Shown here: positions 1-7,046 of the stretch, piece by piece
Layout of the letters: each line of letters starts with the position of its first letter
Position numbering within the stretch: position 1 is the stretch's first letter
Assembly (NCBI GenBank): GCA_001689405.1
Contig: LUJO01000018.1
Span: 1-64,000 of the forward strand
DNA length: 64,000 bases
Direction: 5' to 3'
Source of the DNA: Candidatus Homeothermus arabinoxylanisolvens
Lineage (GTDB): Bacteria; Bacteroidota; Bacteroidia; Bacteroidales; Muribaculaceae
Notes under the pieces: generated by a model
The model's database searches: none
Seen by the model: only the letters and a program-made list of their open reading frames with translations
What the model was told of the DNA's origin: nothing
Made by a program: the position numbers and the translations under genes

Positions 1-173
1 TTTGCTATTCCGTTAGGTGTTTATTTTAACAATACAACGTCAACTTCGGTCAAATGGCCGCAACTCGCTTTAAATAAGGCATTTTAGCAATATTACACCT
101 TATTTCATTTAAACACAATCAAACTATTTTAACATTATTAAGGTTAATTTTCAAGAATTTTCAATTTAATCAT

Positions 174-204
174 TTGCATGATTACAACAAAAACCGTACC
201 TTTG
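174..204 (+). promoter_or_regulatory. Bacteroidetes-type promoter for a short transcript
   Basis: A -33-like TTG lies at 174-176 and a perfect TAnnTTTG box (TACCTTTG) at 197-204, with 20 bp between them, the spacing known for the Bacteroidetes primary sigma factor. No coding gene follows on this strand for about 1 kb; a hairpin with a T-run follows within 80 bases. Confidence 0.65.
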
Positions 205-208
205 TTAC

Positions 209-282
209 GTTTTTTCATAGGATTAGATTTTTAAGGTTTACAGCGCTACGGACGTCGTGAGATGACCGTAGCGTAATTTTTT
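209..282 (+). ncRNA. candidate short stand-alone RNA with intrinsic terminator
   Basis: Between the promoter box ending at 204 and a T-run at 277-282 lies a short stretch with no convincing reading frame. Its 3' half folds into a hairpin: CGCTACGG (244-251) pairs with CCGTAGCG (266-273), and the inner bases CGTC and GATG can pair around a GTGA tetraloop. The hairpin followed by TTTTTT looks like an intrinsic terminator, which would give a transcript of about 70-75 bases. The start point is estimated from the promoter box. Family and target are unknown; it could also be an attenuated leader whose downstream gene was lost. Confidence 0.45.
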
Positions 283-345
283 GTATCAACCCGCCATTCC
301 GCGGCAGTCCGACCCCGCCAATCCGGCATCCGGCTGAAGCAGGCC

Positions 346-493
346 GGTAGGGACACCGGTAGTACGGCGCCCGCAGAACCGGATGGTCACGCGGGATGCG
401 GATTGCGAATACCGAAGCTTAGTGGACGTGCGGGTGCGTGGCCGGGTGGCCATGCGGGTCGCATCCGGACGCCGTGGTACTAGCGTCCATACC
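346..493. repeat. dispersed inverted-repeat element, copy 1
   Basis: A GC-rich stretch of about 148 bp whose ends are imperfect inverted repeats of 27 bp (346-372 and 467-493, about 20 of 27 positions matching). Each end contains its own small palindrome around GTAGTAC or GTGGTAC. The inside shares CCGGATGGTCA near the left end and GTGGCC near the right end with copy 2 at 4951-5092. It has no plausible gene. It resembles a non-autonomous fold-back repeat (MITE- or BIME-like). The stretch 283-345 before it shows nothing recognisable. Confidence 0.65.
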
Positions 494-508
494 GCAAAAT
501 GGTATTGT

Positions 509-958
509 TCAGCGGATTATGGCGGCAAGGTGCTGTTCGAGGTGCTCTTTGTAGCGGGGTACGGGGATGCGGTCTATGCCATTGGCGGTCAACGTGGCTG
601 ACAGGCGGTCGATCTCCGATTTGATGTGACGGTGGATGAGGTTGTAGCGCTTGGCTATGAGGCGTATGTATTTGCGGTCCTGTTTTACGAGGCGTCCGGC
701 CTCGATGGTGGCGGGAGCGCGTCGCACTTCGGCCGCGGCCTCACGGCGACGGCGCTGATAGGATGCGGACTTCGCGCGGCGGTCGATAATCGGTTTCAGG
801 AGGTTGAACACGCATTGCGCTATGGGGGCAAGCCCTGTCGGCTCTGCGCCTGACATCTGATACTCCTTGATGGCTTCGGTAAGGGGTTGCTGAAGTTCTG
901 TAGGAAGCATGGCTATTGATTCGCTCCATGCCTTGTCAAATTTGGGTGTACGTTTCAT
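509..958 (-). CDS. small DUF6291-like protein of unknown function
   Basis: This protein of 149 residues is basic and has no signal peptide or membrane segment. The N-terminal half has the pattern of DUF6291-type proteins as I remember them: a short helix, an 'LTEAIKEY' stretch, a small loop, then 'CVFNLLKPIIDRRAKSASYQRRR', in which aromatic and basic residues precede a variable tail. Such proteins often occur with phage or plasmid replication genes, but none are present here. A TATCTTTG box on the minus strand at 994-1001 lies about 35 bases before the start, which supports a real transcribed gene. It stands alone, divergent from nifJ. The family assignment is from memory and only moderate; no function can be given. 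Confidence 0.6.
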   Translation of the reverse strand: MKRTPKFDKAWSESIAMLPTELQQPLTEAIKEYQMSGAEPTGLAPIAQCVFNLLKPIIDRRAKSASYQRRRREAAAEVRRAPATIEAGRLVKQDRKYIRLIAKRYNLIHRHIKSEIDRLSATLTANGIDRIPVPRYKEHLEQHLAAIIR

Positions 959-993
959 TGTATGTGATTATTGGTTTAATGGTTGTTTTTCCG

Positions 994-1001
994 CAAAGAT
1001 A
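994..1001 (-). promoter_or_regulatory. -7 box for the small DUF6291-like gene
   Basis: CAAAGATA on the plus strand reads TATCTTTG on the minus strand, a perfect TAnnTTTG box 36 bases before the start codon at 958. No convincing TTG was found at the expected distance. Confidence 0.5.
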
Positions 1002-1174
1002 ATACGACAGAACACCGTTTTTATGTATAATCGGGCATTAACAGTTTATTTTCGAGTTAACCCGCTGTCACCCTATATATTAACACATGATTTAACGTCT
1101 GTTAATGCTAAAGACCGCTATAACAATAAATATGCTGTATTAACGGCTTTTCACGTAAAGGAATTACGTATTTT

Positions 1175-1205
1175 TTGGCTATTAACGGATTAATATGTAA
1201 TTTTG
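1175..1205 (+). promoter_or_regulatory. nifJ promoter with TTAAC repeats
   Basis: TTG (1175-1177) and TAATTTTG (1198-1205) are separated by 20 bp, giving a leader of about 70 bases before nifJ. The region 1035-1190 is rich in TTAAC motifs. TATTAACGG occurs at 1138-1146 and again at 1180-1188, the second copy inside the promoter spacer. GCATTAACAG (1035-1044) is inverted at 1099-1108. These could be binding sites for a regulator, but no known consensus was recognised. Confidence 0.55.
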
Positions 1206-1277
1206 CCGTAATAATATTTATATTATTGAATACAGTGAATTAAATTTATATTTTCCTATAAAATAGATTACACGATT

Positions 1278-4200
1278 ATGAGTAAAGAAAAGAAATTCTT
1301 GACCTGTGATGGTAATCAGGCTGCAGCCCATGTGAGCTACATGTTCTCGGAAGTTGCCGCTATCTACCCCATCACTCCGTCGTCGACAATGGCTGAGTAT
1401 GTCGACGAGTGGGCTGCCGCAGGCCGCAAAAACATCTTCGGCGAAACTGTACTGGTTCAGGAGATGCAGTCTGAAGGCGGAGCCGCCGGTGCCGTTCACG
1501 GTTCACTTCAGGCCGGTGCTCTTACCACAACTTACACGGCATCGCAGGGTCTTCTTCTTATGATTCCCAACATGTACAAGATCGCGGGTGAATTGCTCCC
1601 CTGCGTATTCCATGTTTCGGCTCGTACATTGGCTTCTCACGCACTCAGCATCTTCGGCGACCATCAGGACGTAATGTCGGTGCGCCAGACCGGATTTGCA
1701 ATGCTTGCCGAGGGTTCCGTACAGGAAGTTATGGACCTCTCCGGTGTAGCACATCTTTCTACGTTAAAATCGCGTGTGCCTTTCGTAAACTTCTTTGACG
1801 GTTTCCGCACATCGCACGAGATACAGAAGATAGAAATGCTTGACAACGATGACCTCGCTCCGTTGGTTGACCACGAGGCTATCGCCGATTTCCGCGCACG
1901 CGCACTCAATCCGGCCAACCCCGTAGCACGCGGCATGGCTGAAAACGGCGACGTGTTCTTCCAGCACCGCGAAGCCTGCAACAAGTACTATGACGCAGTG
2001 CCCGCCATCGTTGAAGAGTACATGAACAAGATATCGGAAATAACCGGACGCAAATACGGCTTGTTCAACTACTACGGAGCTCCCGATGCCGAGCGTGTCA
2101 TCATAGCCATGGGCTCTGTGACCCAGTCGGCTCAGGAAGCCATCGACTACCTCGTGGAGCAGGGCGAGAAAGTAGGTCTTGTATCGGTACACCTGTATCG
2201 TCCGTTCTCGGCAAAGCACTTCCTTGCAGCAGTGCCCAAGACCGCAAAGCGCATTGCCGTACTTGACCGCACCAAAGAACCCGGCGCACAGGGCGAGCCT
2301 CTGTATCTTGACGTAGTAGACTGCTTCAAGGGCGTTGAAAACGCTCCCGTGATAGTAGGCGGACGCTACGGTCTTGCTTCTAAGGACACCACTCCGGCAC
2401 AGATACTTTCAGTATACGAAAACCTCAGCCTCCCCGAACCCAAAAACGGATTCACTCTCGGCATCGTGGACGACGTGACCTTCCTGTCACTCCCGATGAA
2501 GGCCGAAGTCGCTCTCGGCGACAAGAGCACCTACGAAGCCAAGTTCTTCGGTCTCGGAGCCGACGGTACTGTAGGAGCCAACAAGAACTCCGTAAAGATC
2601 ATCGGCGACAACACCGACAAGTACTGTCAGGCTTACTTCGCCTACGACTCCAAGAAGTCGGGCGGCTTCACCTGCTCTCACCTGCGTTTCGGCGACAAGC
2701 CCATCCGCTCTACCTACTTGGTGACTACCCCCAACTTCGTGGCATGCCATGTACAGGCTTACCTGCACATGTATGACGTGACCCGTGGTCTGCGCGACGG
2801 CGGCACATTCCTTCTCAACACCATCTGGGAAGGCGATGAACTCGCCAAGAACCTCCCCAACAAGGTTAAGCGCTACTTCGCCGAGCACAACATCACCGTT
2901 TACTACATCAACGCTACCAAGATAGCTCAGGAGATCGGCCTCGGCAACCGCACCAACACCATACTCCAGTCGGCATTCTTCCGTATCACGGAAGTTATAC
3001 CCGTCGACCTTGCCATCGAGCAAATGAAGAAATTCATTGTCAAGAGCTACGGCAAGAAGGGTCAGGACGTTGTCGACAAGAACTACGCTGCCGTTGACCG
3101 CGGAGGCGAGTACAAGGTACTCCCCGTTGATCCCGCATGGGCTCAGCTTCCCGATGACGCCACAGTGGCCAACAACGACCCCGAATTCATCAACAAGGTA
3201 GTACGCCCCATCAACGCACAGGACGGCGACCTGCTCCCCGTATCGGCATTCACCGAAGCCGACGGCACATGGCAGCAGGGCACAGCCAAGTACGAGAAGC
3301 GCGGTGTGGCTGCTTTCGTTCCCGAATGGAAGTCGGAAAACTGTATACAGTGCAACAAGTGTGCTTACGTTTGTCCTCACGCCGCCATACGTCCGTTTGT
3401 CCTCACTCCCGAGGAGATGCAGGCCGCACCTTTCGGCGAAGATGCCACCATACCCGCTATCGGCAAGACATTCACCGGCATGCGCTTCATGCAGGCTATC
3501 GACGTTCTCGACTGTCTCGGATGTAGCAACTGTGTTGACGTATGTCCCGGCAAGAAGGGCGTGAAAGCTCTTGAGATGAAGCCGCTTGAGACTCAGCTCG
3601 ACATCCAGAAGAACTGGGATTACTGCGTTGAGTCGGTTAAGTCAAAAGCTCACCTCGTTGACGTAAAAGCAAACGTCAAGAACTCGCAGTTTGCAACTCC
3701 GCTCTTCGAATTCTCCGGAGCATGCTCGGGTTGCGGCGAGACTCCGTATGTAAAACTTATAACCCAGCTCTTCGGCGACCGCGAAGTAGTGGCCAACGCT
3801 ACCGGTTGTAGCTCTATCTACTCCGGCTCCGTGCCCTCGACTCCTTACACCAAGAACGAGAACGGACACGGTCCGGCATGGGCCAACTCACTCTTCGAGG
3901 ACTTCTGCGAATTCGGTCTTGGTATGACTATCGCCAACGAGAAGATGCGCGCCCGTCTTGACAACGATGTACGTGCTCTGCTTGACTGCCCCAAGTGCAG
4001 CGACGAAATCAAAGCCCTCGCCACCCAGTGGCTTGACGAGAAAGACAACGCCGACCGCAGCCGCGAGATAGCCAACGCTCTCGTGCCCCTGATGGAACAG
4101 TGTGGTTGCGACGCTTGCAAGAAGGTGCTCGAACTCAAGCACTACCTCATCAAGCGCAGCCAGTGGATCATCGGCGGCGACGGTGCTTCCTACGATATAG

Positions 4201-4847
4201 GCTTCGGCGGTCTTGACCATGTCATCGCATCGGGCAAGGACGTCAACATACTCGTACTCGACACCGAAGTATACTCCAACACCGGCGGTCAGGCCTCGAA
4301 AGCCACTCCTATCGGTGCTATCGCCAAATTTGCAGCATCAGGCAAGCGCATCCGCAAGAAAGACCTCGGCCTTATCGCCACTACCTACGGCTATGTATAC
4401 GTAGCACAGGTGGCTATGGGCGCCGATCAGGCACAGACCCTCAAGGCCATCCGCGAGGCTGAAGCCTACGACGGACCTTCGCTGATTATCGCCTACGCAC
4501 CCTGTATCAACCACGGCATCAAGGCCGGCATGGGCAAGGCACAGCAGGAAGAGGCCAACGCGGTAGCATGCGGTTACTGGCAGCTCTGGCGCTACAACCC
4601 CGCAGCCGAGCTTGAAGGCAAGAACCCCTTCACTCTCGACAGCAAGGAACCCAACTGGGATGCGTTTGAGGACTTCCTCAAGGGCGAGGTACGCTACGCT
4701 TCCGTTATGAAGCAGTACCCGACAGAGGCAGCCGAACTCTTCGCAGCCGCCAAGTCCAATGCCCAGTGGCGTTACAACAACTACCGTCGTCTCTCGCTCC
4801 AGCAGTGGGGAGTTGACCCGGAAGTCGAGACCCTTGAAAACAAATAA
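1278..4847 (+). CDS. nifJ: pyruvate:ferredoxin (flavodoxin) oxidoreductase
   Basis: This cytoplasmic enzyme oxidises pyruvate with coenzyme A to acetyl-CoA and CO2 and passes electrons to ferredoxin or flavodoxin, a central step in anaerobic fermentation. At 1189 residues it has the usual length of the one-chain form. The N-terminal pyrimidine-binding domain begins with the family's 'YPITPSS' motif near residue 35. Two ferredoxin-type 4Fe-4S motifs follow, CIQCNKCAYVCP near residue 689 and CLGCSNCVDVCP near residue 745. The third cluster begins at ACSGCGE near residue 815. The thiamine diphosphate site is at GGDGASYDIGFGGLDH near residue 965, followed by the 'SNTGGQASKATP' segment. The gene is monocistronic, with its own promoter and a strong terminator, and is intact. 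Confidence 0.98.
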   Translation: MSKEKKFLTCDGNQAAAHVSYMFSEVAAIYPITPSSTMAEYVDEWAAAGRKNIFGETVLVQEMQSEGGAAGAVHGSLQAGALTTTYTASQGLLLMIPNMYKIAGELLPCVFHVSARTLASHALSIFGDHQDVMSVRQTGFAMLAEGSVQEVMDLSGVAHLSTLKSRVPFVNFFDGFRTSHEIQKIEMLDNDDLAPLVDHEAIADFRARALNPANPVARGMAENGDVFFQHREACNKYYDAVPAIVEEYMNKISEITGRKYGLFNYYGAPDAERVIIAMGSVTQSAQEAIDYLVEQGEKVGLVSVHLYRPFSAKHFLAAVPKTAKRIAVLDRTKEPGAQGEPLYLDVVDCFKGVENAPVIVGGRYGLASKDTTPAQILSVYENLSLPEPKNGFTLGIVDDVTFLSLPMKAEVALGDKSTYEAKFFGLGADGTVGANKNSVKIIGDNTDKYCQAYFAYDSKKSGGFTCSHLRFGDKPIRSTYLVTTPNFVACHVQAYLHMYDVTRGLRDGGTFLLNTIWEGDELAKNLPNKVKRYFAEHNITVYYINATKIAQEIGLGNRTNTILQSAFFRITEVIPVDLAIEQMKKFIVKSYGKKGQDVVDKNYAAVDRGGEYKVLPVDPAWAQLPDDATVANNDPEFINKVVRPINAQDGDLLPVSAFTEADGTWQQGTAKYEKRGVAAFVPEWKSENCIQCNKCAYVCPHAAIRPFVLTPEEMQAAPFGEDATIPAIGKTFTGMRFMQAIDVLDCLGCSNCVDVCPGKKGVKALEMKPLETQLDIQKNWDYCVESVKSKAHLVDVKANVKNSQFATPLFEFSGACSGCGETPYVKLITQLFGDREVVANATGCSSIYSGSVPSTPYTKNENGHGPAWANSLFEDFCEFGLGMTIANEKMRARLDNDVRALLDCPKCSDEIKALATQWLDEKDNADRSREIANALVPLMEQCGCDACKKVLELKHYLIKRSQWIIGGDGASYDIGFGGLDHVIASGKDVNILVLDTEVYSNTGGQASKATPIGAIAKFAASGKRIRKKDLGLIATTYGYVYVAQVAMGADQAQTLKAIREAEAYDGPSLIIAYAPCINHGIKAGMGKAQQEEANAVACGYWQLWRYNPAAELEGKNPFTLDSKEPNWDAFEDFLKGEVRYASVMKQYPTEAAELFAAAKSNAQWRYNNYRRLSLQQWGVDPEVETLENK

Positions 4848-4872
4848 GCCTACAGCTTAACATACTCTGACA

Positions 4873-4908
4873 GCGAGGCTGTGCCATATGGCGCAGCCTC
4901 GCTTTTTT
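4873..4908 (+). terminator. intrinsic terminator of nifJ
   Basis: GCGAGGCTGTGCC (4873-4885) pairs with GGCGCAGCCTCGC (4890-4902) around the loop ATAT, with one G-T pair, and is followed by TTTTTT. Confidence 0.9.
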
Positions 4909-4950
4909 GGGGTCTATGTAAAAACACGGCTGCAAAACGGCGATAATGTT

Positions 4951-5092
4951 GGTAGGGGTGCCAGTAGTACGGCGCCCGTGAATCCGGATGGTCATATGAT
5001 GCGCGGTCCCGGATTATCGTCGTGGAAGCATTAGAACGACTGCAAGTGGCCGTGTGAGTGGAGCCGGACGCCGTGGTACTGGCGTCCCTACC
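4951..5092. repeat. dispersed inverted-repeat element, copy 2
   Basis: This is the second full copy of the element at 346-493. Terminal inverted repeats of 27 bp (4951-4977 and 5066-5092) match at about 22 of 27 positions, better than in copy 1. CCGGATGGTCA follows the left end and GTGGCC precedes the right end, as in copy 1. CCGCAAAA borders the right end in both copies. The two copies flank nifJ. Confidence 0.7.
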
Positions 5093-5118
5093 GCAAAACA
5101 GCTGTTATTTGACGGCTT

Positions 5119-5207
5119 GGGAGCCTGTAAAGGCTCGCGCCGGTCGTAAGCCGGGTACGAAGTGCCCGGACACGGAAATTACATCAAACCGAGTCTGACA
5201 AGACTCG
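5119..5207. other. three consecutive short hairpins in intergenic DNA
   Basis: GAGCC/GGCTC (5121-5125 and 5132-5136), CCGGGTAC/GTGCCCGG (5151-5158 and 5162-5169) and CGAGTC/GACTCG (5190-5195 and 5202-5207) occur in a row, each with a loop of 3 to 6 bases. None is followed by a T-run. The stretch may be a second kind of dispersed repeat or part of a structured RNA. It lies just outside the putative invertible segment. Confidence 0.4.
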
Positions 5208-5234
5208 TGCTTATGGCTATATGATTTGTCAATA

Positions 5235-5423
5235 TCTCTTGGTTAGAGATGTTGACAAAAGGTATTGGTTTGTGTTTCAGGCAATAAAAGCATGTATTAT
5301 CACTATTTTACTAAACAATTGTAGAAATAATTGATTTTATGATAAAAAAATCTAATTATTTCTTGCCTTATTTATTGGAATTTATATATCTTTGCGCATG
5401 ACTAAGTATCTCTAACCAAGAGA
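5235..5423. repeat. putative invertible promoter segment with 16-bp inverted repeats
   Basis: TCTCTTGGTTAGAGAT at 5235-5250 recurs as its exact reverse complement at 5408-5423. The 157 bp between them contain one good promoter (5363-5394) pointing at the downstream surface operon, with its predicted start just inside the right repeat. This is the geometry of the phase-variable promoters known in Bacteroidales capsule and fimbria loci. Each repeat is itself a near-palindrome (ATCTCT-5-AGAGAT), so two binding sites of a dimeric regulator are the main alternative. A further dyad, AAATAATTGATTTT (5325-5338) against AAAATCTAATTATTT (5347-5361), sits just upstream of the -33 region. No recombinase gene is in the window. 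Confidence 0.6.
5363..5394 (+). promoter_or_regulatory. promoter of the fimbria-like operon, inside the putative invertible segment
   Basis: TTG at 5363-5365 and TATCTTTG at 5387-5394 are separated by 21 bp. The predicted start is near 5400, which places the right inverted repeat in the 5' leader, about 40 bases before the first gene. In the present orientation the operon would be on. Confidence 0.7.
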
Positions 5424-5440
5424 CTGACAGAATAATCCTT

Positions 5441-6043
5441 ATGGAAAACAAGCAATGGAATAAAGTTATCGTACTGATAATCACGCTAATCCTATATACG
5501 CAATCGGCTGCCGCGCAGCAAGATATATCACGTCGTGTATATGTAAAAAGCAATGCCGCCGCATGGGCTATGCTCACAGTCAATGCTTCGGGAGAGATTG
5601 ATGTTGCTCCACATTGGTCGGCTGACTTGTCAATACTCTGGGCAGGCTGGGACTATTTCAGTTCCCGCACTAAATTCCGTACATTCAATGTACGTCCCGA
5701 AATCAGGTATTGGCTTACAGAGTGTAACTGCGGATGGTTTGCCGGAGCACATCTCGGACTGGCATACTACAACTTCGCATTTGGCGGCAAAAAGCGGTAT
5801 CAGGATCGCGACGGCAATACACCGGCCTATGGAGGAGGCATCACTGTCGGTTACCGCCGGCTCTTCGGCCATGACAGGCGCTGGCTGATTGAACTATCAG
5901 CCGGAGCCGGGGTCTACGCCTTGGATTACGACGTATTCAGAAACGAGCACAATGGATTGATTACCGACCGGTGCAAAAAGACTTATTTCGGCCTCGACAA
6001 TATAGCTTTGTCTTTTGGCTATACATTTTATCTAAAACGCTGA
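5441..6043 (+). CDS. DUF3575-family outer-membrane protein, first gene of fimbria-like operon
   Basis: The protein of 200 residues has an N-terminal signal peptide ending in 'QSAAAQQ' and then alternating polar and hydrophobic strands rich in Tyr, Trp and Gly, ending in 'FGYTFYLKR'. This is the layout of DUF3575 proteins, small predicted outer-membrane barrels. In Bacteroidales, DUF3575 genes commonly sit in FimA/Mfa-type fimbria clusters; an anchoring or assembly role is inferred. The two Cys of 'TECNCGW' and one near the C-terminus are unusual in such a protein. It is followed after 2 bases by a lipoprotein gene and is led by the putatively invertible promoter. Confidence 0.8.
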   Translation: MENKQWNKVIVLIITLILYTQSAAAQQDISRRVYVKSNAAAWAMLTVNASGEIDVAPHWSADLSILWAGWDYFSSRTKFRTFNVRPEIRYWLTECNCGWFAGAHLGLAYYNFAFGGKKRYQDRDGNTPAYGGGITVGYRRLFGHDRRWLIELSAGAGVYALDYDVFRNEHNGLITDRCKKTYFGLDNIALSFGYTFYLKR

Positions 6044-6045
6044 CC

Positions 6046-7029
6046 ATGACATCATATATCCGTTATATATCTTTTCTTACCACTCTGTTGGTACTGTCGG
6101 GGTGTGTGCATCAGTTTCCCGAGGAGCCGTCGATGCGTAAAGTACATCTGTCGGTAACACATATTCAGGAATGGACGCGCCACGATATGGACATACTCTC
6201 ACGCGCCTCGTCAGACGACAACGGATATGTGGTGCGATACATATTCCGGGCCTATCCCGAAGGTATGCTCGAAAATATGGAACGCCCTCATGTATGGGAG
6301 CGGATAATATACCGCGATGAGATGCCGCGCTCCGACTTCGATATCGACCTTGACATGCCTGTCGGCGACTGGGAGCTGCATGTATGGTCAGATATTGTGT
6401 CGGACAAAGACCTGAAAGACAGGTATTACTCTGTCTCCGATTTCACCATGATATCGCTTCTGGAGCCTCATTCAGGATGCGATGACATGCGCGACGCTTT
6501 TGCCGGCTCTGCAGAAGTGCATCTGCCCGGCGGACCGGAAGAAGCCGGACCGGAGTATGTAAGCGTCAGCCTTGAGCGTCCTCTCGCCCGTTATGAGTTT
6601 ATAGCCACCGACTTTGATGAGTTTATAAGACAGAAGAATGAACGCGACAACAGCGGCATATCTGTCGATGAATATGAGGTGGAATTTTATTATTGCGGCT
6701 ACATGCCGAGTGCCTATAACCGTTTTTCCGATGACGTGACCGACGCTAAACCCGGAGTGATGTTCAAAGGGCGCATCACCCGGCTGTCTGACACCGAAGC
6801 CTCGATAGGTTTCGACCATGTGTTTGTCAACCACCGTGAACGCTATGTTATAGTCAGTGCCGTACTCGTGTCGCCCGACGGCAGCCGCTCCGGACTTACC
6901 GGTGAGATTACAATACCGCTTTTGCGCTCGCGATGCACCGTGGTGCGCGGACGCTTTCTTACCGCCGATGAATCCGGAGGAATCAATATGGATGTGGAAT
7001 TTGAAGGAGATCATAATATTTATATCTAA
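6046..7029 (+). CDS. FimB/Mfa2- or DUF5119-type lipoprotein
   Basis: This is a predicted lipoprotein of 327 residues. The chosen ATG gives a clean signal peptide with lipobox LSGC, followed by 'VHQFPEEP'; an earlier GTG in the same frame overlaps the previous gene and would add 25 residues before the signal peptide. The early 'VHLSVTHIQEW' strand and the two beta-rich domains, with 'YVVRYIFRAYPEG' and 'ARYEFIATDFDEF', fit the FimB/Mfa2 or DUF5119 family of fimbria anchor and minor subunits. A role as anchor or accessory subunit is inferred from family and position between DUF3575 and the large adhesin. Which of the two families fits best is uncertain. Confidence 0.75.
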   Translation: MTSYIRYISFLTTLLVLSGCVHQFPEEPSMRKVHLSVTHIQEWTRHDMDILSRASSDDNGYVVRYIFRAYPEGMLENMERPHVWERIIYRDEMPRSDFDIDLDMPVGDWELHVWSDIVSDKDLKDRYYSVSDFTMISLLEPHSGCDDMRDAFAGSAEVHLPGGPEEAGPEYVSVSLERPLARYEFIATDFDEFIRQKNERDNSGISVDEYEVEFYYCGYMPSAYNRFSDDVTDAKPGVMFKGRITRLSDTEASIGFDHVFVNHRERYVIVSAVLVSPDGSRSGLTGEITIPLLRSRCTVVRGRFLTADESGGINMDVEFEGDHNIYI

Positions 7030-7046
7030 TCTTTATTATTATTTTT

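Noticed and set aside
383..853. Plus-strand open frames across the repeat and opposite the DUF6291-like gene
   Set aside because: They lie in the GC-rich fold-back repeat or antisense to a better gene, and their sequences have no protein-like pattern.
2487..3380. 297-codon antisense frame inside nifJ
   Set aside because: It is a shadow of the strongly biased codons of nifJ; no family features and no start signal.
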